64,000 bases of DNA from Cellulosimicrobium cellulans (GCF_016907755.1 NZ_JAFBCN010000001.1:3348001-3412000); one strand, 5' to 3'; positions 26,211 to 36,674 are shown, numbered from the stretch's first letter. Notes: generated from the letters alone by a model not told the origin. Program-made: numbers and translations.

Positions 26211-27674
26211 CTACGCGTCCGCGCGGCCCGTCCCGCGGTCCTCCGCTCGTCGCGAACGCAGGTCGCCGATCCCGACGACGAGCGCGAGGGCGACGAGCAC
26301 GATCGTCACGAGCAGCGCCCTCCCCGTCGCGTGCGCCGCCGTGTCGCCGCCCGCGAGGCCCCCGTAGTACACGGAGAGCACGATCGAGATGCCGACCGCC
26401 GACCCGATGCGCTGCCCCAGCTGCAGCATGCTCCCCGCGACGCCCGCGCGGGTCACGGGCACCTCGGACAGCGTGAGGGTCTGGTTCGGCGCGATGACCG
26501 TCCCGCTGCCCGCCCCGGCGACCAGCAGGGCTCCCGCGAGCGCCGGCCCGACGGCGGCGGGATCGTCCCCCAGGAGACGCACGACGGCGTCGGCCACCAC
26601 GACCCCGACGAGGACGAGCGCCAGCCCGCCGACGACGAGCTGCCGGCCCCAGCGCGCGACCCAGCGCCCCGAGAACCACGCCGACACCCCCGAGGCCACC
26701 GCGAACGGCGTCCCGACGAGCCCCGCCTGGAGGGGGGTGTAGCCGAGCTCGTCCTGCAGGTAGAGGGTGACCACCAGGAAGATGCCGGTGAAGCCCGCGA
26801 AGTAGGCGAGGCCGAGGAGCGCGCCGTTGCGGAACGACCCGAGCCCGACGACCTGCGGGTCGAGCACCGCCTCGCCGGTGCGCCGCTGGTACCGCCGCTC
26901 CCAGACGACAGCCGCGAGCCCCGCCGCCGCGGCCACGGCGAGCCACCACCAGCGCGAGGCGTCGTCGCCCTGCCCCGTGGTCGTGACGAACGGCATCATG
27001 ACGCCGAGCGTCGCCGCGCCCAGCAGCGCCAGCCCGACGAGGTCGAGGCGACGCGGGCCCCGCGCCGTGCGTGCGGCGTCGGGCGGAGGCGCGGGCACGA
27101 GCCGCCACGCGAAGGGCAGCAGCACCGCGACGACCGGGAGGTTCACGAGGAACACCCACCGCCACCCGTCCGCGGAGCCCGCCGCCGCGATGATGAGGCC
27201 GCCGAGCAGCGGGCCGAGCGCCGTCGAGACCCCGATCGTCGCGCCGAACATGCCGAACGCCCGGCCGCGCTCGAACCCGGAGAACTGCTGCTGGATGAGC
27301 CCGACGACCTGCGGGTTGAGGACTCCGGCGCTCACGCCCTGCAGCAGCCGCGCGACGGCCAGCCACCCGTCCGTCGGCGCGAGCCCGCACGCGAGGCTCA
27401 TGAGCGCGAACCCGACCAGGCCGGCGATGAACAGGGACCGGCGGGCGCCGGCGTCGCCGAGCCGGCCGGCGGGCACGAGCGCGAGCCCGAACGCGAGCGT
27501 GTAGCCCGCGACGACGAGCTGGAGCTGCGTCGGCCCCGCGTCGAGCGACGACTCGATCGACGGGAGGGCCACGTTGACGATCGACACGTCGAGGGTCGTG
27601 ACGAAGCCGACCGCGAGGCAGACGGGCAGCACGCGCCAGCGGTTCGGGTCCGGCTCGGCGCGCTGCGGGCTCAC
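26211..27674 (-). CDS. MFS drug exporter, DHA2-like
   Basis: A 487-residue major facilitator protein with about 14 hydrophobic helices. Motif A-like [13 protein letters not shown] lies after helix 2, and [13 protein letters not shown] in helix 1 is the motif D1 region typical of the DHA2 multidrug family. Proton-driven efflux of an unknown compound is likely. GTG at 27674 is chosen because it directly precedes the first membrane helix; the frame is open further upstream. The gene ends in the hrcA promoter region and is divergent from DUF3097 across a nested palindrome. Confidence 0.85.
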   Translation of the reverse strand: MSPQRAEPDPNRWRVLPVCLAVGFVTTLDVSIVNVALPSIESSLDAGPTQLQLVVAGYTLAFGLALVPAGRLGDAGARRSLFIAGLVGFALMSLACGLAPTDGWLAVARLLQGVSAGVLNPQVVGLIQQQFSGFERGRAFGMFGATIGVSTALGPLLGGLIIAAAGSADGWRWVFLVNLPVVAVLLPFAWRLVPAPPPDAARTARGPRRLDLVGLALLGAATLGVMMPFVTTTGQGDDASRWWWLAVAAAAGLAAVVWERRYQRRTGEAVLDPQVVGLGSFRNGALLGLAYFAGFTGIFLVVTLYLQDELGYTPLQAGLVGTPFAVASGVSAWFSGRWVARWGRQLVVGGLALVLVGVVVADAVVRLLGDDPAAVGPALAGALLVAGAGSGTVIAPNQTLTLSEVPVTRAGVAGSMLQLGQRIGSAVGISIVLSVYYGGLAGGDTAAHATGRALLVTIVLVALALVVGIGDLRSRRAEDRGTGRADA

Positions 27675-27724
27675 CGCTCCGTCGTACCACCCGACCCCGG
27701 CTCCGCGCGCGTCGGGCGCCGGGT

Positions 27725-27796
27725 GCCGAGATCGGCCCGAGCGTCCGAGATCGACGCTCGGGAGGTCGATGTCGCGACGCACGGGCCGATCTCGGC
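27725..27796. repeat. Nested palindrome between divergent MFS and DUF3097 genes
   Basis: A perfect 14-bp inverted repeat (GCCGAGATCGGCCC at 27725-27738, GGGCCGATCTCGGC at 27783-27796) encloses a second perfect 10-bp one (CCCGAGCGTC at 27736-27745, GACGCTCGGG at 27753-27762). The octamer CGAGATCG occurs at 27727 and 27746, with its complement at 27787. It may be an operator for the divergent genes or a repetitive palindromic element. Confidence 0.6.
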
Positions 27797-27829
27797 GGCG
27801 CTCGTCCGGCGCTGACCTAGGGTGACGGC

Positions 27830-28693
27830 GTGTCCTTCGACCGCTATGGCTCCGACGTCCTCGGCGGCACGCCCGCCCCCGCCCACCACCGCGCCCGACC
27901 GGTGTCCCGACCGCAGGCCGCCGAGCGGGGGCTCGTGGTCGAGGAGGTGCAGACGGGGTGGGTCGGCGCCGTCGTGCGGGTCGAGAAGTCGGGCGGGATG
28001 CACGTCGTCGTGCTCGAGGACCGCGCGGGCCGGACGCGCACGTTCCCCCTCGGGCCCGGGTTCTGGGTCGACGGCGAGCCGGTCGAGCTCACCGCGCCCG
28101 TCACCTCCCGCGCCCCCGCCGCGCCCACGCGGACCGCGTCCGGGTCGCGGGCCGTCGTCGGGCAACGGGCGCGCGTGGCCCGCGGCAGCCGCATCTGGGT
28201 CGAGGGCAAGCACGACGCCGAGCTCGTCGAGAAGGTGTGGGGCGACGACCTGCGGGTCGAGGGCGTCGTCGTCGAGCCCCTGCACGGCGTCGACGACCTC
28301 GCGGCCGCGCTCGCGGACTTCGGCCCGACGCCGCAGCGGCGCGTCGGCGTGCTCGTGGACCACCTCGTCCCCGGGAGCAAGGAGCGCCGGATCGCCGACG
28401 AGGCGATCCGACGCTCCCCTGCGGGCACCGTGCTCGTGCTCGGGCACCCGTACGTCGACGTGTGGCAGGCCGTGAAGCCCGCGCGCGTGGGCCTGGACCG
28501 CTGGCCCGTGATCGAGCGGGGCACGGAGTGGAAGCGCGGCATCCTGCGCGAGCTGGGCTGGCCCGCGGAGTCCGCCGAGGACGTCGGCCGCGCGTGGCAG
28601 CGCATCCTCGGCACGGTGCGCACGTACGCGGACCTCGAGCCGTCCCTGCTCGGTCGCGTCGAGGAGCTCATCGACTTCGTCACGGCGCCCTGA
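27830..28693 (+). CDS. DUF3097 family protein
   Basis: A 287-residue cytoplasmic protein of the actinobacterial DUF3097 family. Recognisable segments are SRPQAAERGLVVEEVQTGWVGAVV near the N-terminus, RGSRIWVEGKHDAELVEKVWGDDLRVEGVVVE, which looks like a Toprim-type fold (Glu in VEGKHDAE, Asp in VLVDHLVPGSKE), and VLGHPYVDVWQAVKP. Function is not established; the Toprim resemblance is inference. GTG at 27830 has a weak ribosome-binding site. Confidence 0.75.
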   Translation: MSFDRYGSDVLGGTPAPAHHRARPVSRPQAAERGLVVEEVQTGWVGAVVRVEKSGGMHVVVLEDRAGRTRTFPLGPGFWVDGEPVELTAPVTSRAPAAPTRTASGSRAVVGQRARVARGSRIWVEGKHDAELVEKVWGDDLRVEGVVVEPLHGVDDLAAALADFGPTPQRRVGVLVDHLVPGSKERRIADEAIRRSPAGTVLVLGHPYVDVWQAVKPARVGLDRWPVIERGTEWKRGILRELGWPAESAEDVGRAWQRILGTVRTYADLEPSLLGRVEELIDFVTAP

Positions 28694-28742
28694 GCGTCGC
28701 CCTGCCGTGGCCGTCGCGACGCGCGACGGGTCGGTGGACGCA

Positions 28743-28779
28743 CCTCGCCCCGGCACCGACGGGCGGCACCGGGGCGAGG
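28743..28779. terminator. Bidirectional terminator hairpin
   Basis: CCTCGCCCCGG (28743-28753) and CCGGGGCGAGG (28769-28779) form a perfect 11-bp stem between the stops of DUF3097 and the convergent Pro-rich membrane protein. Confidence 0.7.
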
Positions 28780-28801
28780 CGACGGACGAGACGATCTGCC
28801 G

Positions 28802-29920
28802 TCAGGCGGCCGGGACGCCCCCGGTGAGGCGGCGGTACGCGAAGCCCACCGCCACGTAGCTCAGCGGGATCGTGACGAACAGGCCCAGGCCGCACGGGAT
28901 CGCGCCGAGGATGTTGATGCCGAAGAGCGCGAGCAGCAGCAGGAACACCTGCCCGAAGTTCTTGGCGACGAGCGAGAAGCTCGTCCGGATCGCCGTGATC
29001 GCGTCGACCCCCTGGTCGAGCGCGACGTAGTAGACGAACGCGGAGAACAGGAGCATCGCGAAGCCCGGCAAGATGCACAGCACGAAGCCGATGCCCGTGA
29101 GGATGCCGACGATCAACGCCGCGAGCAGCACGTTGACGACGTTGCCGATGCGGAAGAACGCCGCGACGTCGGGGCGCCGACCGTCCACCTCGTCGAGCGC
29201 GCCGCGCGTGAAGAACGCCGTGATGAGGTAGCCGATGACGGTGCCCACGATCCCGAGCAGGATGCTCGTGAAGGTGATCCCGCTGACGGCGGCGAAGTTC
29301 GTGTCGGAGAAGTCGTACTGGTCCTGGAACTGGTCGAACCCGCCCGTGATCCAGCTCCACGCCACGTTCACCGCGATGAAGATCAGCGCGACGAGGATCC
29401 AGGGTCCGAGGTTCGAGGTGACCTTGCGCCAGCCGTAGGAGATCGCCTCACCCACCGCGAACGCCGGCCCGGTGTACCCCGGCTGGGCGCCGTAGGCGCC
29501 CTGCGGGTACGTCCCCGGCGGCGGCGGGTAGGCGCCGGACGGGGGCGGGTAGGCGCCCGAGGGCGGGGAGGTGGGGCCCGGTGCTGCGGGGTCCCCCGGC
29601 GCGCCGGCGGGAGCGCCGTAGGCACCGGGCGCGCCGTAGGCGGGCGGGCCCGACGGCGGGACGGCCGGGTCCTGCGGCGCACCCCAGGCGGGCGGGCCCG
29701 ACGGCGGAGCGGCGGGGTCCTGCGGCGCCGCGCCGCCCGGGCCGTACGGCGAAGCGGGCGGGACGTCGGCGTCAGGAGCCGGCGCCGGCGGCCCGGCGGG
29801 CTGGTCCGGGGCCGGACCGGCGGGCGGTTCGGCCGGCTGCTGCGGGGTGCCGGAACCGTCGGTCGGCGTCGGCTCGTCGTCGCGGGGCGGCTGACCACCC
29901 GGGTTCGTGGGGTCCGTCAT
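28802..29920 (-). CDS. Pro-rich membrane protein, paralogue A
   Basis: A 372-residue protein. The N-terminal 155 residues are disordered, rich in Pro, Gly, Ala and Tyr, with repeats such as SGPPAWGAPQDPA/SGPPAYGAP and SGAYPPPSGAYPPPPG. The C-terminal part (about 160-360) has five or six membrane helices beginning AFAVGEAISYGWRKVTSNLG. Its architecture and the xAxSYGWxK/R entry motif match the gene at 30037, so the two are paralogues. The membrane part resembles DUF975/glycerophosphoryl-diester-type integral proteins. No function is known. Confidence 0.7.
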   Translation of the reverse strand: MTDPTNPGGQPPRDDEPTPTDGSGTPQQPAEPPAGPAPDQPAGPPAPAPDADVPPASPYGPGGAAPQDPAAPPSGPPAWGAPQDPAVPPSGPPAYGAPGAYGAPAGAPGDPAAPGPTSPPSGAYPPPSGAYPPPPGTYPQGAYGAQPGYTGPAFAVGEAISYGWRKVTSNLGPWILVALIFIAVNVAWSWITGGFDQFQDQYDFSDTNFAAVSGITFTSILLGIVGTVIGYLITAFFTRGALDEVDGRRPDVAAFFRIGNVVNVLLAALIVGILTGIGFVLCILPGFAMLLFSAFVYYVALDQGVDAITAIRTSFSLVAKNFGQVFLLLLALFGINILGAIPCGLGLFVTIPLSYVAVGFAYRRLTGGVPAA

Positions 29921-29944
29921 CGTGCACCTCGTTCCTCGTCGTCA

Positions 29945-29962
29945 CGTGCTGCGGGCAGCACG
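29945..29962. other. Perfect hairpin in the leader of paralogue A
   Basis: CGTGCTGC-GG-GCAGCACG is an 8-bp perfect inverted repeat 25 nt upstream of the ATG at 29920. On the minus strand a TAGGAC box about 20 nt further upstream could be a -10, placing the hairpin in the 5' UTR or as an operator. Confidence 0.35.
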
Positions 29963-30036
29963 CGTCATCGACGTGCTCGGTCCTATCCTGGCTGCTCAGA
30001 GGCCTGTGCGCGCGGCGAGCCGTGCCGTCGCCCGGC

Positions 30037-31098
30037 TCAGACGGGCTGCTCGGCGTTGAGGCGGCGGTACACGTACGCCGTCGCGATCTGGGCGACCGGC
30101 AGCGCCACGAGCAACCCGACGTAGCACAGGAGCGTCCCGACGAGCTGGGCCAGGTACACGCCCAGGAACAGCAGCACGACCGTGCCGAGGTTCTTGCTCA
30201 CGACCGAGAAGCTCGCCTTGAACGCGTCGAAGACGCCGAGCCTCTTGTCGATGACGTAGAACAGCGTGAACTGGGCGAAGAACACGAAGACGATGGGTCC
30301 CACGATCGTGATGGCGAGCACGCCCGTCGCGAGACCGATGAGCAGGGCCACCAGGATCACGGTGCCGAGGTTCGGGTACCGGAAGAAGTCCGCGTACTCG
30401 AGCTTCTTGCCCCGGGTGACCAGGAGCGACACGTTGACCACCGCGGCCTGGACGAGGAACCCGAGCACGACGAAGACCGCGACGAACAGGAACGTGCCGA
30501 ACCCGAACGCGAACCCGCCGGCGGTACTGACCTCGCCCGTGACAGGGTCGACGGTCGTCTGCGCCGTCCCGACGAGGAGCGCCCAGAAGGCGACCGACAG
30601 GCCGGCGAGCACCGCGACGTAGGTGAGGACGCCGCCGATGATGACCCCGGCGTTCTGCGTGAACCGGTTCCAGCCGTAGGAGAACGCGTCCTGGACCTGG
30701 ATCTGCTGGCCCGGGTACCCCGGCTGCCCGTACGGCCCGGCCGGGGGCGGGTAACCGGCCTGCCCGCCGTAGGGCGGCTGCCCCGGGGGTTGCTGGCCGT
30801 ACGGCTGTGCCGGCGGCGGACCGGCCGGAGGGTACGCGCCCGTCGGCGGGGCTCCGTACGGCTGCGCCGGCGGCGGACCGGCCGGAGCCGGGTACCCGCC
30901 CGTGGGCGGAGCGCCGTCGGGCGAGGCCGGGGGCGGTGACGCGGGCTGCGCCGGTGCAGGCGGCTCCTGCGCGACAGGCTCCTGGGGAGGGACCGCCGGC
31001 TCGGCCGCCGCGTACGGGTTCTCGGGCGCCGGGGCGTCCGACGGGAGCTGCGGTTCGTTCTCGTCGCGCGGCGGGCCGCCGGCGGTGCTCTCGCTCAT
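30037..31098 (-). CDS. Pro-rich membrane protein, paralogue B
   Basis: A 353-residue relative of the gene at 28802. About 130 residues of Pro/Gly/Gln/Tyr-rich sequence with repeated PPPAQPYGAPPTGAYPP-type units precede six membrane helices starting VQDAFSYGWNRFTQNAGV and ending in ATAYVYRRLN. Both proteins end with a Tyr-Arg-Arg-Leu motif (AYRRL, VYRRL). ATG at 31098 follows GAGGAG. Tandem duplication with divergence is the likely origin. Confidence 0.7.
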   Translation of the reverse strand: MSESTAGGPPRDENEPQLPSDAPAPENPYAAAEPAVPPQEPVAQEPPAPAQPASPPPASPDGAPPTGGYPAPAGPPPAQPYGAPPTGAYPPAGPPPAQPYGQQPPGQPPYGGQAGYPPPAGPYGQPGYPGQQIQVQDAFSYGWNRFTQNAGVIIGGVLTYVAVLAGLSVAFWALLVGTAQTTVDPVTGEVSTAGGFAFGFGTFLFVAVFVVLGFLVQAAVVNVSLLVTRGKKLEYADFFRYPNLGTVILVALLIGLATGVLAITIVGPIVFVFFAQFTLFYVIDKRLGVFDAFKASFSVVSKNLGTVVLLFLGVYLAQLVGTLLCYVGLLVALPVAQIATAYVYRRLNAEQPV

Positions 31099-31309
31099 GG
31101 GTCTCCTCGGTCGGTCGACGGGCCGCGGTGGAGCCGCTGCCACGCACCCGGATGTGGACGTCGTGTGTCGGTCGCACATTTCGCGGACGCCACACAGCCT
31201 CTCGGGATTCCGACGCCGGCGCTAGAGGAAACGCCGGGCGGGCCGGACCGCACGGCAGAAGTCACCCGGCGCCCCCGGGCGGGACGCGGCACGACGGCCG
31301 CGTGCGGGG

Positions 31310-33409
31310 TCAGCTCGTCGCGGAGCCCAGCGCCGCCGCACGGACCAGGCCGTCGACGACGACCGCCGTGTACGTCGTCGCACCAGCGGCCGTGGGGTGC
31401 ACGCCGTCCGGGCCGAGCACGGACGGGTCCGCAGCCACTGCGGCCGACCAGTCCGCCACGACCACGCCGGGGTGGCGGCCCGCGGCGGCGACGATCTCGG
31501 CGTTGGTCCCCGGGACCCACGGTCGGTCCGCGTACCCGGTGACGAGCACGACGCGGTGGCCGGGACCGACCGCCGCGAGCAGCTCCTCCATCGCCGCGGC
31601 GCTCGCGGTGCTGTTGGTGCCGAGGGAGACGACGACGTAGGGACGCAGCGCGCCCGCGTCGCGCGCGGCGACGAGCGCCCCCGGTCCGTCCTTGACCTGG
31701 CGCGAGACCGCGCCGTCGACGTACGCGCCGGGCAGCGCGGCGGTGAGCGCGGGCGCGCTCGCGAGCGTCACGGAGTCGCCGACGACGGTCACCTGGTCGC
31801 CCGTCGGTGGCGCGACCGGCGCCGCCGCCTCGTCGGGCGCCGCCTCGGGGCTCGGGGCGGGCGGGACGACCGGGTCCTGCTCGGCGCCGTCGGCCGGAGC
31901 CGCCGCCTCCGGGTCGGCCGCGGGCGCCGCGGCCTGCGTCGCCCGCGCGACCTGCTCCCCCGCCGCGATCTGCTGCTCGACGCTCGTCGTGGCGGGTGCG
32001 TTGACGACCCCGGCGGCCGAGAGGCCGACGACGAGCGCGCACGACGCCGCCAGGGCCCAGCCCCGGCGGGTGAGGACGCGCGGGCCCGCCTCGCCCGGCG
32101 TCGGCTGGAGGCGACGCGCGAGGTCGCGCGCCGCGCCGCGGAGCCCCCGGCGCAGGACGGGCCGCTCGACGTACCGGAAGGACAGCGCCGCCGCGACAGC
32201 CGTCACGGCGAGCGTCACGACGACGACGAGCGGGTGCACCGTGCCCGGGGTCACGGGACCGACCACGGTCCCGAGCGCGGCCGCGGTGAGCACGAGCACG
32301 GGCCAGTGCCACAGGTAGAGCCCGTACGACCGCCGTCCGACCCAGCCGAGCGGGCCGCGGTCGAGCTGCGTGCCGATGCCGGGCAGGCACACGACGGCGT
32401 TGAGAACCGCGGTCGCGGCGACCGCGCACACGAGCAGCCCGCCCCGGTAGGCGAGCGCGTCGTCCCAGCGCAACGTCGCGACGGCGACCCCGAGCACGAC
32501 GGCGCCGACCGCCCCGGCGACGAGGACCGCGAGCCGGCCGCGCGCCGTGCGCACGCGCGGCCCGCCCGGCAGGAGGGCGTGCGCGTCGGCGCCGGCCCGC
32601 GCGTCGCCGTCGGGCCGCTGGGCCGGTCGCACGTGCCAGAGCGCGAGCGCCGCCCCGGCCATGAGCGCGAAGAGGTGGGTGTCGGTGCCGACGTAGACGC
32701 GCGTCGGGTCGGTGCCCGGCGTGTACAGCAGCGCCATGAGGGCCGCGGACGCCAGTCCCAGGCCGGCGACGATCCACGGCGCCCGGCGACGCAGGGGCCG
32801 CACGACGCACAGGAGCACGACGACGAGCGGCCACAGGAGGTAGAACTGCTCCTCGACAGCGAGCGACCACAGGTTGCCGAAGAGGTGCGGGAGCAGCGCC
32901 CCCGAGTACGTGGCGCCGCTCGCGACGTCGACCCAGTTGCTCGTGAAGGTCGCGGCGCCGACGAGCTGGGGGCCGATGCCGACCAGGACGTCACCGCCCA
33001 CGACCGCCGCGGCCGCCGTGCACACCGCGACGACCAGCCCGAGCGCGGGGAGCAGGCGGCGGGCACGGCGCGCCCAGAAGGAGCGCAGCCCCACGTGGTG
33101 CCGGTCGCGGTGCTCGCGCACGAGGAGGGTCGTGATGAGGAAGCCCGAGAGCACGAAGAAGACGTCGACCCCGACGTACCCGCCGGGGAACGTGGCCGGG
33201 GCGAGGTGGAACGCGACCACCACGACGACGGCCAGAGCCCGCAGCCCGTCCAGTCCCGGCATCCGGCGGTAGCGCACGGTCGGGCGGCCCGGCCGACGGA
33301 CCGCGCCGGGCGCGCGCACGTGCCCGACGACGCGAGGCTCCTCGAGCGTCGGGCGACCGGCCCCCGCAGGGGTCGTCCCGGGTCGAGGTGCCTCGTAGGT
33401 CGTCGTCAC
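31310..33409 (-). CDS. OafA/YrhL-type acyltransferase with C-terminal SGNH domain
   Basis: A 699-residue integral membrane O-acyltransferase. The acyltransferase_3 domain (about residues 45-420) begins RMPGLDGLRALAVVVVVAFHL with the catalytic His, includes GGYVGVDVFFVLSGFLIT and about ten helices. A Pro/Ala-rich linker leads to an extracellular SGNH domain: VTVVGDSVTLAS (block I GDS), VVVSLGTNS (block III) and LGPDGVHPTAAG (block V with the D..H pair). Such fusions acetylate surface glycans or peptidoglycan. GTG at 33409 overlaps the hemW stop, an unusual neighbour for that gene. Confidence 0.9.
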   Translation of the reverse strand: MTTTYEAPRPGTTPAGAGRPTLEEPRVVGHVRAPGAVRRPGRPTVRYRRMPGLDGLRALAVVVVVAFHLAPATFPGGYVGVDVFFVLSGFLITTLLVREHRDRHHVGLRSFWARRARRLLPALGLVVAVCTAAAAVVGGDVLVGIGPQLVGAATFTSNWVDVASGATYSGALLPHLFGNLWSLAVEEQFYLLWPLVVVLLCVVRPLRRRAPWIVAGLGLASAALMALLYTPGTDPTRVYVGTDTHLFALMAGAALALWHVRPAQRPDGDARAGADAHALLPGGPRVRTARGRLAVLVAGAVGAVVLGVAVATLRWDDALAYRGGLLVCAVAATAVLNAVVCLPGIGTQLDRGPLGWVGRRSYGLYLWHWPVLVLTAAALGTVVGPVTPGTVHPLVVVVTLAVTAVAAALSFRYVERPVLRRGLRGAARDLARRLQPTPGEAGPRVLTRRGWALAASCALVVGLSAAGVVNAPATTSVEQQIAAGEQVARATQAAAPAADPEAAAPADGAEQDPVVPPAPSPEAAPDEAAAPVAPPTGDQVTVVGDSVTLASAPALTAALPGAYVDGAVSRQVKDGPGALVAARDAGALRPYVVVSLGTNSTASAAAMEELLAAVGPGHRVVLVTGYADRPWVPGTNAEIVAAAGRHPGVVVADWSAAVAADPSVLGPDGVHPTAAGATTYTAVVVDGLVRAAALGSATS

Positions 33410-34785
33410 TCGTCCGTGATCTCCCGTACCACCGTGTCCGCCAGCAACCGCCCCCGCAGGGTGAGCACCGCACGCCCGGCGACCGCCGCGCGGCCGTCGA
33501 GCAGCCCGTTCGCGACGAGCCCGGCGACGGCGCGCCGTCCGGCCGGGGACAGGACCGCGAGGTCGAGACCCTCGTGCAGCCGCACGCCGAGCATGGCCTG
33601 CTCGAGCCGTCCCTCGCCCCGTGTGAGGAGCTCGCGCCCCGCCGCGGGGCTCGTGCCCGCCTCGAGCAGCGCCGCGTAGCGGCGCGGGTGCTTCACGTTC
33701 CACCATCGCACGCCGACCCGCGGGTCCTGGACCGACGCGCCCGTGTCGTCGGTCACGGCCGTCGGGCCCGTCGTCGAACCGGTCGTCGCGTGCGCGGGGG
33801 CGGCCGACGGCGCCGCGACGTACGAGTGCGCGCCGGGACCGATCCCCCACCAGTCGTCGCCCCGCCAGTACGCGAGGTTGTGGCGGCAGCGGTCGTCGTC
33901 GGTGCGGGCCCAGTTGCTCACCTCGTACCAGGTGAGCCCGGCGGCGGTGAGGAGCTCGTCGGCGAGCTCGTACTTCGTCGCCTGGTCGTCCTCGCTCGGC
34001 AGCGCGACCTCGCCGCGCCGCACCTGGGCGGCCATCTTGGTGCCCTGCTCGACGACGAGGGCATAGGCCGACACGTGGTCGACGCCGGTCGCGAGGGCCG
34101 CGTCGAGGCTCGCCCTCCAGTCGTCGAGGCTCTCCCCCGGCGTGCCGTAGATGAGGTCGAGCGAGACCTGCAGGCCCGCGTCGCGAGCCCAACGCACGAC
34201 GTCGGGGATGCGGCGCGGGTCGTGCGTGCGCTCGAGGGTGGCGAGGACGTGCGGGACTGCCGACTGCATGCCGAACGAGACGCGCGTGAACCCGGCGTCC
34301 GCGAGCGCCGCGAGGGACTCCGGCGTCACGGAGTCCGGGTTGGCCTCGGTCGTGACCTCGGCACCGGGCGCGAGGCCCCACGCGTCGCGCACGCCGTGGA
34401 GCAGGCGCGCGAGGTCCCTGGCGGGCAGCAGCGTGGGCGTCCCACCGCCGACGAACACCGTCGAGACCGGGCGCTCGGGCAGCCCGGCATCGCGCAGGAC
34501 CCGGGCCGCGAGGTCGATCTCGAGGAGCGCCGTGCTCGCGTACGACGCCTGGCTCGCGCCCCCGCCGAGCTCGGACGCCGTGTACGTGTTGAAGTCGCAG
34601 TACCCGCACCGGACCGAGCAGAACGGGACGTGCAGGTAGACGCCGAACCCGCGCCGCGCCGTCGGGCCTGAGGACGCGCCCGACCGGGTGCCGGAGCCCG
34701 GCGCGGCCGGCCCGCCCCCACCGACCCACGCGGGGAGCGAGCCGTCGGTCGGGACCGGCTCGCCGTCGGGCAGGGCCGGGCTCAC
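33406..34785 (-). CDS. hemW: Radical SAM protein HemW
   Basis: A 459-residue HemW/HemN-like radical SAM protein, thought to act in heme delivery rather than as an oxygen-independent coproporphyrinogen oxidase. [21 protein letters not shown] contains the 4Fe-4S CxxxCxxC motif and [11 protein letters not shown] the SAM-binding GGGTP. The C-terminal HemN_C domain starts near [15 protein letters not shown]. An Ala/Thr/Gly-rich insert of about 35 residues before [14 protein letters not shown] lengthens it. GTG at 34785 overlaps the lepA stop, and its stop overlaps the acyltransferase start. Confidence 0.9.
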   Translation of the reverse strand: MSPALPDGEPVPTDGSLPAWVGGGGPAAPGSGTRSGASSGPTARRGFGVYLHVPFCSVRCGYCDFNTYTASELGGGASQASYASTALLEIDLAARVLRDAGLPERPVSTVFVGGGTPTLLPARDLARLLHGVRDAWGLAPGAEVTTEANPDSVTPESLAALADAGFTRVSFGMQSAVPHVLATLERTHDPRRIPDVVRWARDAGLQVSLDLIYGTPGESLDDWRASLDAALATGVDHVSAYALVVEQGTKMAAQVRRGEVALPSEDDQATKYELADELLTAAGLTWYEVSNWARTDDDRCRHNLAYWRGDDWWGIGPGAHSYVAAPSAAPAHATTGSTTGPTAVTDDTGASVQDPRVGVRWWNVKHPRRYAALLEAGTSPAAGRELLTRGEGRLEQAMLGVRLHEGLDLAVLSPAGRRAVAGLVANGLLDGRAAVAGRAVLTLRGRLLADTVVREITDE

Positions 34786-36674
34786 TTCTTGGACTTGTCC
34801 TTGGCGTCCTTGCCGCCCGCGGCGTCGGAGGAGAGCGCGGCGATGAAGGCGTCCTTGGGGACCTCGACGGACCCGATGTTCTTCATGCGCTTCTTGCCCT
34901 CCTTCTGCTTCTCCAGCAGCTTGCGCTTGCGGCTGATGTCGCCGCCGTAGCACTTGGCGAGGACGTCCTTGCGCATCGCGCGCACGGTCTCGCGCGCGAT
35001 GACGCGCGCGCCGACGGCCGCCTGGATCGGCACCTCGAACTGCTGGCGCGGGATGATCTCCTTGAGCTTGGCGGTCATCATCACGCCGTAGTCGTACGCC
35101 TTGTCCTTGTGCACGATCGCGCTGAACGCGTCGACCTGCTCGCCCTGGAGCAGGATGTCGACCTTGACGAGGTCGGCCACCTGGTCGCCCGAGGGCTCAT
35201 AGTCGAGCGACGCGTAGCCGCGCGTGCGGGACTTGAGCTGGTCGAAGAAGTCGAACACGATCTCGGCGAGCGGCAGCGTGAAGCGCAGCTCGACGCGGTC
35301 CTCGGACAGGTAGTCCATGCCGAGCATCTGGCCGCGGCGGTCGTTGCACAGGCCCATCACGGTGCCCACGAACTCGCTCGGCGCGAGGATCGTCGCACGC
35401 ACGACCGGCTCGCTGACCTGCTTGATCTTGCCGCCCGGGAACTCCGAGGGGTTGGTCACCTTGATGACCGTGCCGTCCTCGAGCGTCACGTCGTACACGA
35501 CGTTCGGCGCGGTCGAGATGAGGTCGAGATCGAACTCGCGCTCGAGGCGCTCGCGCACGATCTCCAGGTGCAGCAGGCCGAGGAACCCGACGCGGAACCC
35601 GAAGCCGAGCGCGACCGACGTCTCGGGCTCGTAGTTGAGCGCCGCGTCGTTGAGCTTGAGCTTGTCGAGCGCGTCGCGCAGCACCGGGTAGTCGGTGCCG
35701 TCGATCGGGTACAGCCCCGAGAAGACCATGGGCTTGGGGTCGGAGTACCCGCCGAGGGCGTCCGCCGCGGGCTTCGCGGCGTTCGTCACCGTGTCGCCGA
35801 CCTTGGACTGGCGCACGTCCTTCACGCCCGTGATGAGGTAGCCGACCTCGCCGACGCCCAGGCCCTTCGTGACGATCGGCTCGGGCGAGATGACGCCGAT
35901 CTCGAGCAGCTCGTGCGTCGCGCGCGTCGACATCATGACGATGCGCTCGCGCGGGTTGAGGTTGCCGTCGATGACGCGCACGTACGTCACGACGCCCCGG
36001 TACGTGTCGTAGACCGAGTCGAAGATCATGGCGCGCGCGGGCGCGTCCGGGTCGCCGACCGGGGCGGGCACGCGCTCGACGATGCGGTCGAGCAGCACCT
36101 CGACCCCCGCGCCCGTCTTGCCGGAGACCTTGAGCACGTCGTCCGGGTCGCCGCCGACGAGGTTCGCGAGCTCCTCCGCGTACTTCTCGGGCTGCGCGGC
36201 CGGCAGGTCGATCTTGTTGAGCACCGGGATGATCTCGAGCTCGTTCTCCATCGCGAGGTACAGGTTCGCGAGGGTCTGCGCCTCGATCCCCTGCGCCGCG
36301 TCGACGAGCAGCACCGCGCCCTCGCACGCCGCGAGCGAGCGCGAGACCTCGTACGTGAAGTCGACGTGGCCCGGGGTGTCGATCATGTTCAGCGCGTGCG
36401 GGGTCTCGACCCCGTCCTCGACGACCGCCCACGGCATGCGGACGGCCTGCGACTTGATCGTGATGCCGCGCTCGCGCTCGATGTCCATGCGGTCGAGGTA
36501 CTGGGCACGCATGGCGCGCGGCTCGACGACACCGGTGAGCTGCAGCATGCGGTCGGCCAGGGTCGACTTGCCGTGGTCGATGTGCGCGATGATGCAGAAG
36601 TTCCGGATCAGCTCGGGCGGCGTGGCCGCGGGCTGGATGCGGGTGCTCAGCTGGGCGCTGGGGATCGGGGACAA
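34782..36674 (-). CDS. lepA: Elongation factor 4 (LepA)
   Basis: A 630-residue translational GTPase that back-translocates or remodels stalled ribosomes. G1 is [10 protein letters not shown], switch [11 protein letters not shown]4 NKID; the EF4-specific C-terminal domain ends with [22 protein letters not shown] followed by a lysine-rich tail. The TTG at 36674, 10 nt after AGGAG, gives the family's usual N-terminus ([20 protein letters not shown]). The frame is open for 73 more codons upstream, but that part is Pro/Arg-rich and not LepA-like. It leads the lepA-hemW-acyltransferase operon. Confidence 0.93.
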   Translation of the reverse strand: MSPIPSAQLSTRIQPAATPPELIRNFCIIAHIDHGKSTLADRMLQLTGVVEPRAMRAQYLDRMDIERERGITIKSQAVRMPWAVVEDGVETPHALNMIDTPGHVDFTYEVSRSLAACEGAVLLVDAAQGIEAQTLANLYLAMENELEIIPVLNKIDLPAAQPEKYAEELANLVGGDPDDVLKVSGKTGAGVEVLLDRIVERVPAPVGDPDAPARAMIFDSVYDTYRGVVTYVRVIDGNLNPRERIVMMSTRATHELLEIGVISPEPIVTKGLGVGEVGYLITGVKDVRQSKVGDTVTNAAKPAADALGGYSDPKPMVFSGLYPIDGTDYPVLRDALDKLKLNDAALNYEPETSVALGFGFRVGFLGLLHLEIVRERLEREFDLDLISTAPNVVYDVTLEDGTVIKVTNPSEFPGGKIKQVSEPVVRATILAPSEFVGTVMGLCNDRRGQMLGMDYLSEDRVELRFTLPLAEIVFDFFDQLKSRTRGYASLDYEPSGDQVADLVKVDILLQGEQVDAFSAIVHKDKAYDYGVMMTAKLKEIIPRQQFEVPIQAAVGARVIARETVRAMRKDVLAKCYGGDISRKRKLLEKQKEGKKRMKNIGSVEVPKDAFIAALSSDAAGGKDAKDKSKK

